NCBI RefSeq assembly: GCF_932294415.1
Contig: NC_065535.1
Coordinates: 26,066,782 to 26,130,781, forward strand
Reading direction: 5' to 3'
Length of the DNA: 64,000 bases
From: Quercus robur
Taxonomy: Eukaryota; Streptophyta; Magnoliopsida; Fagales; Fagaceae
A program made the position numbers and the translations under genes. Positions within the stretch are counted from its first letter, which is position 1, and every line of letters begins with the position of its first letter. The notes under the pieces are model-generated. The model was not told the DNA's origin and did not search any database. It worked only from the letters and a program-made list of their open reading frames with translations. Of this stretch, positions 37,301 to 49,190 are shown piece after piece.

Positions 37301-40300
37301 GGTCCAGTTTTTAACAGTGGAAAGAAACCACACTACCTTCCAAAATTTGCAAGAGATAAACTGCAACCCTTCTGGGAAGAAACAGTTATTTTAGAAAACA
37401 AACCTGCCCTGCTGAAAGTGATTGCCAATATATGGGTAGTCCACATCTCTCAACCGTCCCTTGGAAATGCTTTCCATGGTTTGGAACAAAAGTGGTTGGT
37501 GCTGGGTGTAAACATTCTCAACCCCCTACAGCAGGTGGGAAAATGATGTATAAGCATCTAACCACATCCGCAAGCTGAAAGTACAGTGTTTCTAACCAAC
37601 CTTCAGTCCACGAGCCATATTACGAGCAATATTCAAAAGATCTCGATTTCCAAAAAGATCCCCAGTTCGCTTATCAACACCTGCTTGCTTCAAGACGAAC
37701 TGGACAAGCTGTCATACCATGATGGCCAATTTTTCAAAACCAGTGAATCAAAGCAAGGACCACAACAATTTCAACAAATTTGCAACTCTACTAAAGCATC
37801 AAAGCATGCAAAACAGAAATGCTGGTTTGCTTATTTTACCCCTGGTTTGTACTTGGCAGATCGAGAAGCCAGTTTGTTGAAAAGCTGCATCAATTGAACA
37901 GGGCTTTCCTTCTCGTAGCGCAAAGCATAAAGCATCACTAAGCGTAAACGGTCAATATCAGATACACTTTCATTGTTTAAAAGATTTGTCACTGCCTGCA
38001 TTGAAGTTTGGCAAGGGAAGGTCATTGCTCAACATTCAAACCTTATACTATATATTTCCGGCTCTAATTTCAAGCTGTCAAATTCAGGTATTATCTCAAA
38101 TCATATATCAGTTGGTAAGTCTATTGACACCACTGACCTTTTCACTCCCCCTCCCCAGTGTTTTGTGGTGTGCCCATGTAAGTGTACATGTGTCAGAGAG
38201 AGAGAGAGAGAGGGAGGGGGGGGGGGGGGGGGGGGGGTGAAAAAGTCTCCAAATATCGGTGCATGTAGCAACACTCAATATCAGTAGATGGACACTTTAA
38301 GGGCACAAACATGATATGCTAATATAAACCATAATTCAGAAGACCAAATAGCATTATAATCTTTTAACACAGAAAGGAAAATTAGGTAATCAAACAAGCA
38401 GTATTTATGTATTTATTGCACAGGCCTTTCATTTTTAAGAGAAGACATAGATTTTGTGTTAATCCTATTGAATGATGTCATTAACTTCTAATCGCCTATG
38501 AAACTTCAAAATAACTTACACAAAACCTCTAGAGAACCTATTTATCGCCACACAAAAAAAAAGAAACTGTAAGGACTGCCGCCCACCCCACCAAATAAAA
38601 TATCTTTTTCTTTCTTTCTTTTAAATTCCATATTGACTTGTCTGGCTTTTAAATCTCTCCAATATGTGTTTGCTTATGGTTTTATCATATTCTTTGAAAT
38701 ATATTTTGAATCATTATTGTTTCTCCAACCATAAGATACTTGTATAATGCATATTCCATGCTCTTTAATCTCTCTCTCCCATGTAACATTTTTTTGGCCT
38801 CTCTCGGTGTTCCTGCATGTTTGATGTGGTTAGTGTCGAAGTAATGGAATAACCATATGTTTGAAGATGCTGATAGATCCCTTGAGCAATTGCAATCTCT
38901 GCTGATCCATAACTTGTTTGATTGGGCTAGGACATGGGGCTTTACAGTTTGTAATTCCATTATTGACTTCAAAAACCCTTTGGTACCTTCTATATAATTG
39001 TTTGTAATTTTAAATACTTTGAATTCATCATAGTGAACACAGTATTTCTCATTTTCAATTAAACTAATATTAAAAAAAAAAAAAAAAAAAGAGATGTTAA
39101 AAAGAAAAGAAAGAGGGAATTGAAAGTGAGAATAGAACGTTAAGACCAAAGTGCCCTCAATACTCAAAACACTCAATTTTCTATTAATCAACTCCATCTT
39201 TCTTTGAGTGCAATGACACTTGTATAGACTCTAGATCTTAACTTTTCCCAATAGAACTAGAACTCTTCCTTTGACTAATAAACAAACTCCTAAATGAATT
39301 GGACCAAAGACCACACATAAAAGCCCATAACTAAGTAAGACTTACCCATTAGTAAATTTAAACCCAAGGCCAACAACTCTGACTGACAACTAACAATTAT
39401 GTAATATTTTTTATTTATTTTTTTTACATACTTAGAAAGATACACCTAACTCTAGAAAAAACCAAATACCAGACCACCTTCCTACCTTCCCTGTCCAACT
39501 TCTCCTCACTATGCCGCCACCAACACCCACCCCCCCCCCCCCCAAAAAAAAAAAAATCCCAGAAGCTCCTCCCACCACTGCCTACTAACTTTTTGTAGGT
39601 TTTAACATAAATTTTGTGCAACCTTAGTCCCAAAATTTTGGGGTTGGCTATGGATCCTCAATAGATTAGTTAGGGTTGACCAAATGTACTGTTTTCCTCC
39701 ATTCTAGTCTATTATTTTCCTCAACAGATTAGATTTTGTGCAACCAAATAGTAGAAAATTATTTTTCAGGGTCTCAATAAAAAAATTTATTTTCCTTGAA
39801 AATATTGTGTAAAAAAAAAAAATTTCACAAGGAAAATGCTTTACAAATAGTAACACACGGAGCTAGTAATGCAGTTGCTGTTGGTGTAGCCTCTCAAGTT
39901 TATTATTAGTTCCAATGTGTAAAACTAAAAACTTCTTTCACCAGGTCATCATTTTTTTAAAATATATTTTAACATGTTACAATTTGTAAATTCATTTCCC
40001 CACCATATTTGAACATTGGGTAAATAACATAACCCATCTTAATGTCTGATTAGTTTATGTGCATACAACAAATTCATCCAAGATAGCATCCTTTTCTTCA
40101 ACCTTCTTTACAAGGATAATCTACTCATTGTGCTTGATTCATGATCATATAGCTGTCCAGAAAATTATATCATATCCTCAATTTATAAAAACTGATTGTC
40201 GTGGGACTACAAATGTGAAATCCATACTTATGCATCTTATAATAATTTCTATTATAAATTATCTAGAAAAACATATATCTAAGTAGGCTCATGGATAGAT

Positions 40301-43262
40301 ATGAACTAACATAAACAATATTTAGAGAAAAACGAGACACTATACAATTGATTACACTACCTCAAATGCTGCCACTTGACCACCATTACAAGCCAACTCC
40401 TGCTCTGTTTGTGAAACTAACATGAGTTTTCTCTCTTCAACTATCTTGCTCATTTCTGTGACCAATGTCACATGCTTTGAAACATTTCCATGCATTTTTC
40501 TGTACTCAGGGTAATTGTCAACAAATTTGGCCATGTCTTCTGCAGAAATTCAAAATGTCAGAATGATGGAATGTTATACCTCAAGCAACCGTGCTAATTT
40601 AGTAACAAAATATCTCGTAAATCTGAATTTATCAAGCCTCATACAAACCTATTGTCTGAATACTCTGGTTACTCTTTGAAATGTGCTGAAATTCATCTAC
40701 CAATCGCTTGATATTCATCCCAATATCTCCAAAATTCTCATACATGTTAGCTTTGAAAAAGGCATCTTGCTCTGATGACAACACAATCTCCTGTGAGTGA
40801 GAATTGAACAAAGATCATTTTCTTAGCAATGTAAACCATAAAAATAAATATGTGCACTATACAAGGAAATGCAATGCAACCTGTTGATCCTTTGGAAGTT
40901 TGCCAATGTTTCTCAAATCGACCTTGTTGTCTTGAATACCTATCAATTCATGAACCATTGCCTATGGAACATGATATAATAAATGAGTTCAATAAATAAT
41001 AAAACCATCCATGTTACATCAAAACAAAGAGGCGTTTCTCATACAAATGGTAAACCTGTACTGACAACCCCAAATACCTGATAGGTCCACTGGTTTAGCA
41101 ATGGGGCCACAGGATCATCCCTCCTATCAATTACCAGCAACAATGGGGAAACTTCCATTCGTCTGAAATCAAAAAGCCCACTCTCCTGTTGGTACATCAG
41201 CCTCTGATACATCCCAAAAAAGAATAAAAGTCAGGTTTCTATGTACCTAAAATTAGAAGAAGAAACTGCATCCAATAAAATAAACAATGATACGAAATAT
41301 CATGAATACACATATCATCACTCAGTTTCTTTGAAAAAAAAAACGACACATGCGTGCATGAAATCCTGAAAACAGATATCTTGGTGTGTCTATGACATCT
41401 AGGTTTCAAATCTCCCCTCCTCTGTTGTAATTATTGAATTTTCAATTTAAAAAAAAAATTAAACAAAAAAATGAAATTCTGAAAAAGAATGTGCAAAACT
41501 AATATGGAACTCAGTGATACATATATCATGAACAAGTAATATCTACATGTGTGTATATTAAATTCTGAAATCAGATAGCGCAAAATTCATATGAAACTCA
41601 GTAATACATATCATGAACAAGTAATATCTACACTATAGCTCCCAGTGCTTCACTTACAGCCGTTTCCTGTGCTATCCTCTTAGCAATATCTGAAGTCCTT
41701 TGATATCTAATAATAGGTCTTCTTTTTAAGGACAAAAAAATGGATGCAATACCATCAACAACTCGGTCACAGAAGTGCGGCAAATTTGAAGTATCTACAA
41801 CTGCCGGGAGCATATAAATGTGATTTGACGGCATATTCAAAGTGAAATGGTATGGATCAATTGCTACAAAGTCTGCATAAAATTCCTGCAAGATTGAGAT
41901 AATAATTATATCTAACTTTGAAGTTTAATATGAGGTGGCAAAACAACAAGGTCAAATAAGATAACATCTACTCATGCATCAGAACAAGAATTAGGACCAT
42001 GCTTAACCAACCCCATAAATGCTAGCCTGTGACAATGACGTGCTAATGATACTTTAAGCTTACCCATTTTTTCCCAAGTTTTCAATTATGATATATTTCC
42101 AAATTTGAGCTGAATATGAATTTTCAGAATGGCTAAAATGAAAAACAGTAAAGTAAAATATCAACCATAAATTTTTTTTAGTAAATGCAAAACAGTGTTT
42201 AGTCAGTGAGAGTTACCTGAATCTGCCGGACAACTTCCTGTTCATCTGAATCAGCTAAATTATGAATCTGAGTATCCTTCAATATATTTGAGAAAACTGT
42301 ACGAAATTCAGTATTCACACAAAGAAGCTTCAAATCAACAGCTAAAAATCACTAACATAAATTTTTTTGAAACTTTTAAGTACAATTTCAGTGGCAAGAT
42401 GTCATTGTTGCTCCTCTCAAATTATAAGGTAATTTAACAAAACTTACATAGGTGGTACTCTCCAAATCTAGGACTAGCTAGCTGTCGCCGCAAATGCTGG
42501 ATATTCTCTGACGTGGGCCGAAGGAAGTAAACTGCCTTAAGATGTGACATAGATTCTTTTGACTTGGATATGGAATCTACCAATTCTACCAAGAATACTT
42601 CTTTCTGAAGAAGTTCCGACTGTGAATACCCGACACTAACTACACTAACCTGCAAATCATTAACCGAATTGATTAGTATCTCTCTTTTCCTGCTTTTAAC
42701 CCACTAGACCCAATTCGTATGTAACAAAAACAATGCGGCATTGTCAGATTAGCTTAGCTAATCCTCGCGAAAAAATCAAATAGCCACATTAGCAATTCAA
42801 GCTAACAATCTCTCATATAATAAGGGTTTCATAAAAATAAATTTTTTTTTAAAAAAATCACCAGAATTCGTAAAGTTTCAACAACATTCATAATGCTCGG
42901 TGCCATAGCCCTTCACGATAATAAATTTGTACACGTGACAGCACGCACGCACACAATACAATGTAGTATTGTCAGATACTCGAAGAGGTCTGGACACACT
43001 CGTTTAGAATTGAAGCATTTAATAGTTATACATAAAAGATGGAAATTTCAATTGCTCCTAGAAATTTATAAATCATTACCGTCAACTTTCTAGGAATCCA
43101 AAATCCAAATAGAGAGTGGATATAAAATAAAAAAAGAGAAATGAAAAGAGGAGTGTTTGGGAATGAGGATACCGTGTGAGAATCGAGGATGAGAACCTTC
43201 ATGCCCGAGATGTCCTGCAACATCCGGTTGATGTAATCGCGTACGGCCGATACTAGAACCAT
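34393..43262 (-). CDS. VPS45: VPS45, Sec1/Munc18 protein of the trans-Golgi network (13 exons)
   Basis: Exons in transcript order: 43262-43173, 42649-42448, 42296-42217, 41885-41658, 41203-41078, 40961-40881, 40790-40649, 40539-40361, 37995-37840, 37708-37601, 37525-37404, 35130-34999 and 34453-34393. All are GT-AG and in phase, giving 568 aa against about 569 for Arabidopsis VPS45. Landmarks are [110 protein letters not shown] and [21 protein letters not shown] proteins clasp SNARE bundles. Plant VPS45 works with SYP41/SYP61/VTI12 at the TGN for vacuolar cargo sorting. The gene appears intact. Its large introns (2.3-2.4 kb) host LINE, SINE and simple repeats. Confidence 0.97.
35335..36070 (-). 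mobile_element. LINE 3' fragment in a VPS45 intron
   Basis: A T-run at 35350-35364 marks the A-tail of a minus-strand LINE. Reading that strand upstream gives zf-RVT-type sequence with phrases such as [17 protein letters not shown] and RTFEDVE, and a WVVPKKKGNS-like segment further up, all with frame breaks. It is in the same orientation as VPS45 and lies between exons 11 and 12. Confidence 0.7.
36195..36515 (+). repeat. Possible LINE 3' tail
   Basis: CTAGGATTGTGCCCCTTTTT, followed by AATGAAAACTATTACTTA and later ATTTATCACTTATCAAAATA, resembles the 3' ends of plant LINEs. No coding part is visible. Confidence 0.35.
36891..36906 (+). repeat. G homopolymer, 16 bases
   Basis: A G-run after a GGGGAAAAA stretch in a VPS45 intron. 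Confidence 0.85.
38216..38237 (+). repeat. G homopolymer, 22 bases, after (GA)n
   Basis: AGAGAGAGAGAGAGAGGGA runs into 22 G in VPS45 intron 8. On the gene's own strand it is a C22/CT tract in the pre-mRNA. Confidence 0.85.
38830..38990 (+). mobile_element. LINE C-terminal fragment in VPS45 intron 8
   Basis: On the plus strand a short frame reads [15 protein letters not shown] and then [11 protein letters not shown]. This parallels FEDLDSSDDQLLASF and LFDWSRGWEI in the LINE at 7.4-8.6 kb. It is a 3' remnant, antisense to VPS45. Confidence 0.6.
41359..41640 (+). repeat. Tandem duplication (about 88 bp) interrupted by a SINE-like tail
   Basis: AAATTCTGAAAAAGAATGTG...GAACAAGTAATATCTAC at about 41475-41546 is repeated with changes at about 41563-41632. 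A B-box-like AGGTTTCAAATCTCCCCTCC and an A-rich tail at 41385-41470 interrupt a third copy, flanked by TGAAATCCTGAAAA and TGAAATTCTGAAAA. It lies in the VPS45 intron between exons 4 and 5. Confidence 0.6.
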
Positions 43263-43440
43263 GTTTGGGCTCCACTCCGATCTACGGCTGTGATCTAACG
43301 ATGATGATGATGGAGTTGAATAGCAGATTTGTGATGGATTTTCGGATTCGAAGCGAGAGGAATTGAGAGTCGGGTAGTTAGATCTGCGACGAGAGAATGC
43401 ATGAGAGAAATCCGATTTTGAAAGGCACCGTTTCAGTTAG
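43263..43440 (-). promoter_or_regulatory. VPS45 5' UTR and proximal promoter
   Basis: The only space between the VPS45 start codon and the inverted-repeat element at 43522. It is less AT-rich than the surroundings. No clear TATA box was seen, as is common for housekeeping trafficking genes. Confidence 0.45.
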
Positions 43441-43521
43441 AAGCCATCAACCGCGCCCCAATCAAACAAACTGGACGGTGTTTTGGAATTTTTTTTTAAA
43501 ATAACAATAAATATTAAACAA

Positions 43522-44000
43522 TTTAGTTAATTGTCATATTTCAAAACAATTTTGAAAAATAACATCTCGAGTATCTAAAACTCGAGTTCCAGATGGAACT
43601 CGAGTTTTTAAGTCTCGATTTGGGGAAAAAAAATTGCGCTGAAAATCGAGTTTTAGAGACTCGATTTCCATAAATTGCAAAAAACGCCGCTATATGGCTT
43701 TAAAACGTCACTATAGGTATTAAAAACGCCACTATAGGGCACCATAAACCTGGTACTTACAAATTTTTTTTTGCAGAAAACGCCGCTATAGGGATTTAAA
43801 ACGTCACTGTAAGGCTTAAAAACGCCACTATAGGTGAAATTTTTTGCATAAAACTCGAGTCTTAAAGACTCGAGATCTATGTGGCATTTTCCCACTCAGA
43901 ACGCGAGTCTTTGAAGGTCGAGTTTTGTAAGTAGATCTCGATTTTTTGAAACTCGAGATGCTATTTTCCAAAATTGTTTCAAACGTTGTCTAACTTACAA
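43522..44000. mobile_element. CTCGAG-rich inverted-repeat element upstream of VPS45
   Basis: The ends read AAAACAATTTTGAAAAATAA then CATCTCGAG on the left, and GAAACAATTTTGGAAAATAG then CATCTCGAG on the right in reverse complement. Inside are many CTCGA(G/T) motifs. A near-perfect hairpin lies at 43579-43606 (13-bp arms AACTCGAGTTCCA, 2-base loop). Two blocks each hold three roughly 22-bp units of AAAACGCC(G/A)CTATAGG (43677-43741 and 43777-43831). No protein is expected. The minus-strand open frame at 43653-43895 merely translates the units as YSGVF/YSDVL repeats. Confidence 0.6.
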
Positions 44001-44315
44001 AATAGAAAGGCTGAAGGAGGTTATTTCGCTCAAAACCTCCGGTGTTTTGCCACCAAAAAAGAAAAGGAAAAATGCAAACTGCCCATGTCACTTAAATTTA
44101 TTTCAATGTTCCTAATTTTACTTTTTTTTCAATCAAGTTTTAAATTTATTTAATTCAAATTTTTTTTTTCCAATTTTCATAAATAATTTTCATTAAAAAA
44201 ATAATTTTCTCACATAAAAAAATCTATAAAAATTAAAAAGATTTCAATTTTTTTATTAGTTTTTTTTGATAGATTTTATTAGTTAATTTTAGCCAAACTT
44301 GAACGTGCAATTTGC

Positions 44316-44358
<43 letters not shown>

Positions 44359-45847
44359 AAATGCTGCTTTTTTTTTTTAGGTTCGACGATCTTTGCTGAC
44401 ATGATTAATTAGCACATGATTAAAAAATAAATTTACTTTAAGAACAAAATTTAGTTACAAAATTTGTTGTAGTTTTAGATAACAACTTTACTCAATATCT
44501 TTTTATTAGGAGTGAATTTTAATAAATTTACCATTGGATTATATCTTCTTCTTATATCCTCTATACTTGCAAAATTTACTCAATATCTTTTTATTAGGAG
44601 TGAATTTTAATAAATTCACCATTGGATTATATCTTCTTCTTATATCCTCTATACTTGCAAAATTTATAGAAAATTAAAAATTAATAACGATGTTATCAAT
44701 AAATTGTTTAAAATGCAAGTTTTTGTTGTTTAAAATAATACATAAAATATAAGCTTATAGATCATATAGTAAATAATATCCGATTAACACAAAATTTGAC
44801 ATGTGTATTAAGAACATAAAGAACATATAATACAATGGTTAGATTTTAAAAATATATAGTAATGTTTATTTTATCGAGTAAAGTTGTAGCCTTAGGCTAC
44901 AAGGCTATAACCAGTTTTGTAACTATACTTTGTCCTTACTTTAAGTACTATATCTAAATTTTACCCAATTTCAATTATGTGTAAACTATAAAGTATAAAC
45001 TAAAGAAAAATAATTTATTAAAAGACCAATTTTTTTATGGAAATATTTGGAGAGAAATCCTTCAAATGGGTGGTTACAATGTTATACAAAATATTGTTGG
45101 GAATTTTTGTTAATCATCCTTTGTTATTGGTTAGCTCTAGTGCTTCTCAAACTCTTCAGCTTACTTGTCCCCGCATTGTAGCCTAAGGCCCTAAACTAGG
45201 CTAAAGATCTTTAGAGATAGGATTAAGACCTAACTCGCCTCTCGAGCTCTTTTTCCTCCTAGATCAAGATTAAGACCCAACTACTTTGAGCTCTTTCTCC
45301 TCCAGCTTGGCTCGACTTGCTTGCTACCACCGTTGCTAAAGCTCAACCTGCAAAGTAGTTATAGGTTTTTGTTGGAATTGGAAAGTGTTTTTGTTTATTA
45401 CGCGAAGAAGATGAAGCCCATCTCATGACAAGGATTATTTAAGCCATTTGGGTAGTAGTAGGTGATTCTAATCAAGCTTTAAAAAAAAAGTACTTGTCGA
45501 CGAACTTTAAAAAACCAAATTGTCATATTTAATATACTAAGAATCATTTTGAAATATGGTGTAAATGTTAGGAATCAAAATGATAATTAAACAAAAATAA
45601 ATCATTTAAAAGTATTATTGAAAAGAATGACATGTGGCATCCCAAAGGGCATTCAATCAACATAAAACTTATTATTTTAATCACACAAGTTATCAAGTCA
45701 GATTTTTCCATGGTAAGGATAAATAAATAAGTAAATAAACTAAAATGCTTATTAGAACTTTATTTTTAGGCAAAAAAGTCAAATTCATTTTAATTATCTA
45801 ATATATATATATATATATATATTTTTTTTTTTTTTCAATTGAGTGTT
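44001..45847. other. Intergenic AT-rich DNA
   Basis: Holds a poly(A) tract at about 44315-44355 and an 88-bp tandem duplication at 44487-44662. No gene was recognised. Confidence 0.55.
44487..44662 (+). repeat. 88-bp tandem duplication
   Basis: TTTACTCAATATCTTTTTAT starts each of the two adjacent 88-bp copies (44487 and 44575). I saw one difference (TTTACC versus TTCACC), so the duplication is young. Confidence 0.92.
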
Positions 45848-47783
45848 CTAAGTATAGTGGGCCTTTTTTACAATGTTGGGTTGAGCTGCCTCTTGTGGTA
45901 CTAGGCCCAAGTGTTCTGAATAACGGAGTTGTGACCAGTTCAACTGCAACTTACTTTAGTTCGGCTTGTGCACAAACTATGCCCCTCTTGCTAGACTTTG
46001 ATCACATACCCATGGCAGGCAGAGTTGTTACAGATAAGTTATGGCAGACAAATATAATAAAGATAGAATAAGGAATACTAGACATAATAAATAAAAGGGA
46101 GCGACGAGAAGTACCCCCCGTACACAAAAAAAGTAACAGAAATAAATGGGAAAATAATAATAATGGGCTTCTTGGATCAAGGAAGGGAAAATCAATCTGC
46201 CACGCCAAGTAACGCTACAGAGCTGAAACCGGGAAGGGAAACCACTTCCTTGATGTGATTAATCTCCTAAAAAAAAAATTGCTTTAAGGGAATGGGCCTA
46301 AATGGTCTATGTTCAATGAGAATCCTTTTTCTTTGATAGAGAGCAGGGCTTTAGAGGGAGAGAGGAGACCAACCTATTGGTGCATGCTTACTATTCTAAA
46401 TTCTCTGTTTTTCCTTTGTTTTTCCCTCTTCCTTTCTTAGTGCTTTCTCCTATATTATGATTTTCTCCTAGAGATTACTATTACCTTGATTGTGTTGCCC
46501 CCTTTGTGCACGGCAAGGGCCTTTTTTATAGTGCCTGCCATGACTGGTTTTTACTATTTTAGCCTTTAACTACCTTTGTCTGGTATGGGTGTCCTTGTCG
46601 ATCACTACTGGTTCGTCAATCGTTCAACCATTATTACTTGCCTATACTGGTTGTGCCACCTCCCATTACCAAACAAATAAGACTATTTTGTTTGTTTGTC
46701 TGCCATAGCTTTTCTACCTGTTACGGTGTGGGTGTTTTCTCTCTTTATCCCTCATGGCATGCACCTAGTGATTCCCACTCATCCTTACTTCTTTTGGGCA
46801 ATATGTCATTTTAGTAGGACATTTCCCCCAAAAGAGCCTGAGTAGAAACCCCAGAATAGGTTTTCCCCTCTCCCTACCGTCAGACTATGCCCTCTTACCT
46901 CTGACCCATGACCTCACCACGTCCTGTATTGGCTAGGTACAGGCTGGTAATGTCTAGGCCTTGTGCGTGCTTTACTTCTATGTATGTTCAAAGCTTGCCT
47001 ACTACTCATGTGTTTGTCGTGATCTAGAAGCTTGTCTGCTCAATTTGCTGGTCATTTTTGGCTTCTTATGGCATGGGTTGTTTTTTGATCTCTTATTCTC
47101 TATGCCTTGCTTCCTTTGGGGGTTGGGCTTTGCAGAATTGTGGGCTTTCCTTCCTTCAGCCTACTTTCTTACTCTTTCCGTAGCCTTGCTATCATTTCCT
47201 GCTATACCACTCTATCATTCCTACTGTGATGTTATTTGACCCAATCTTGCTGGGCCTCTTTGGGTTTGCCGTTTATTCTTCTCTCAATAACTCAGTATGG
47301 TCATTGGTCCTTTTATTACATTACTTGCGGGCTGCTGTGTCCCATTTGTTTTTTCTTGGGTATCCTTGGCCCATTTGCTTTCATTAGGCTTCTTTGGCCC
47401 TTTCCCTGACTCCGCATTCCCATGAGTTTTTACTTAACTTTTATGGGTTTTTCCAGCCTAATTACCTTATCCCTCATCCTTGGGGCTCATGGGCTTGTCA
47501 TCAACTCCTTACTTTCTTTGTTTGCATTACTTCGGGTTTGCTGTGGTCCATTCTCACTTTTCTATATCACATACTGCCCATGAGTTTGCTACTTTTTTCT
47601 CTCCGGGCTCTTTTAGGCCCATTTGCTTTCTCAAGGCCCACTTGTTTATTTCAGGAGCCTGTGATTCATTATTCCTACCACTTGAGTTTAATGGTTTTTC
47701 TATCCACTTATTAATTCTTTTCTGCCCATTTTGTTGGGCTTCTTCTTTCTACTGGCCTTCCCAAAATGAGCATCAACACTAAG
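45848..47783 (+). mobile_element. Probable solo LTR, 1.9 kb
   Basis: CTAAG occurs at 45848-45852 and 47779-47783, flanking TATAGTGGGCC...GAGCATCAACA. A 5-bp TSD and a CA end fit an LTR. The TA start could be a mutated TG. The interior is C/T-rich with many GGCCCA/TGGGC(C/T) motifs and no gag-pol. Open frames at 46961-47782 have no recognisable domain. Confidence 0.5.
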
Positions 47784-48239
47784 TTTCTAATTTTTTAATT
47801 CAGACATTTCATCCAATTACATTAAAAATAATTCGTTAAATATGCAATTAACTATTAAAAAATATTATCACATAATAAATTTATAAATTTTTTTATTAAT
47901 TTTATAGATTTTTTTAGGGGAGAATTTTTTTAATGAAATTGAATAAAAAACTTAAATTGAATAAATTTAAAACCTTAAAGAGCCGTTTGATAATACTGTT
48001 TTAGTAACGTTATTTGTATTTTTTAAAAATATATATAAATAAAAAAATACATAAAAATACATATAATGTAATTTAAAAACTAAAAAATATTGCTTAAACT
48101 ATCATTACAAACGGCCTAAAGATTCATGGTGAAATTTGCATTTTACTCTTATTTTTATTACATAAAATCGTTAACACTTTGCAATACACTTCTATACCTA
48201 CTTCTATTAGTGTTACTGTTAGCCAAAGCAGTTTCTTAA

Positions 48240-48406
48240 AAAAAAAAGTTGTGAGCCTAAGCCGGAACTGCTTTCGATCAGCACCAGTCCCTCAGCCGTT
48301 GGCCATCGACTTTCCCCTTCTCTTCTTGGCTGGAGAAAGTGAGACAGACAATTTCAAGGGTAACCATGGCCTTCGTAACCACCGTATAAGCCCGTTGCCA
48401 AGCTCA
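48240..48406 (+). other. Candidate 5' UTR exon of the PPR gene
   Basis: A GC-richer stretch ending AGCTCA/GTGAGTC offers a donor at 48407. A matching acceptor (TTTTGGGTAG) ends at 49170, only 20 bp before the PPR start codon. This predicts a 764-bp leader intron. The 5' limit is uncertain. Confidence 0.5.
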
Positions 48407-49190
48407 GTGAGTCTCTGCTCTCTATTCTATTTTGTTTTTCTTTGGTTGCTAAGTTTTTTTTTTTTTGATAAATAGGTTGCTAAGTTTAAATTTATTTGTG
48501 TTTCAATTTTCATCAAATGGGTCCAAACTTGTGTTGTAATTTGAGTTGTGAAACCTACAAGTTGTGCTACTTCTGTTGTATCAAAAAGCACGCTTTAGTA
48601 TAAGTTGAGTGGTTGTTGGTGTTTAAATGTTTATGTAGTTTTTTTTTATAGGTATTTTGAGAATTAGTTTTGATGAATTTGGATGAGTTTATTCCTGTAC
48701 TCTCTCTAAATTTCTCATCTTCTCTCTCTAGAATTCTTGCTCAATAAGTTATTCTAGTACTACAGTCTTGCTGGTCATTGATATGTAAAAAAAGAAGAAG
48801 AAAAAACTTACTTTTGTTTTTTTTTTTTCCTTCCTGATTGTCATAGTGGCATGGTGTGACTATTTATTTTTGTTGAAATTGAAGCAAAATTGAGCATAGT
48901 TTCATTATGTATTTGTTGGTTTGTTGCTCATATCAACTGGGGATTCCAAGTTTTGGATTCTTTTTGTTTTCTTTTGTTTTTAATCTGAATTTTTGGGTGA
49001 GGTGTGTAATTACATGAGCTTGGGTGAAATGCAAAAACTTTTAGCTAGTCAAGTATGAACAATGAAGGGCTTTAGACACTATTGAATTTGTAATGTATTT
49101 GTTTGATTCTAATTTCTGTGTGTTTTCAATGGACATAAAAATAGTATAATTTTGTTTACTTTTTGGGTAGGTGAGTGCCGATAGCCTCAA

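Noticed and set aside
38685..39197. 170-codon minus-strand frame in VPS45 intron 8
   Set aside because: Antisense shadow of a plus-strand LINE fragment plus a poly-A tract. Not a host exon.
43653..43895. 80-codon minus-strand frame with YSGVF/YSDVL repeats
   Set aside because: It translates the short tandem units of an inverted-repeat element. No start context, homology or splice support.
46961..47782. Several 90-106-codon frames
   Set aside because: Lie in the C/T-rich solo LTR candidate. Hydrophobic by base composition only, with no recognised domain.
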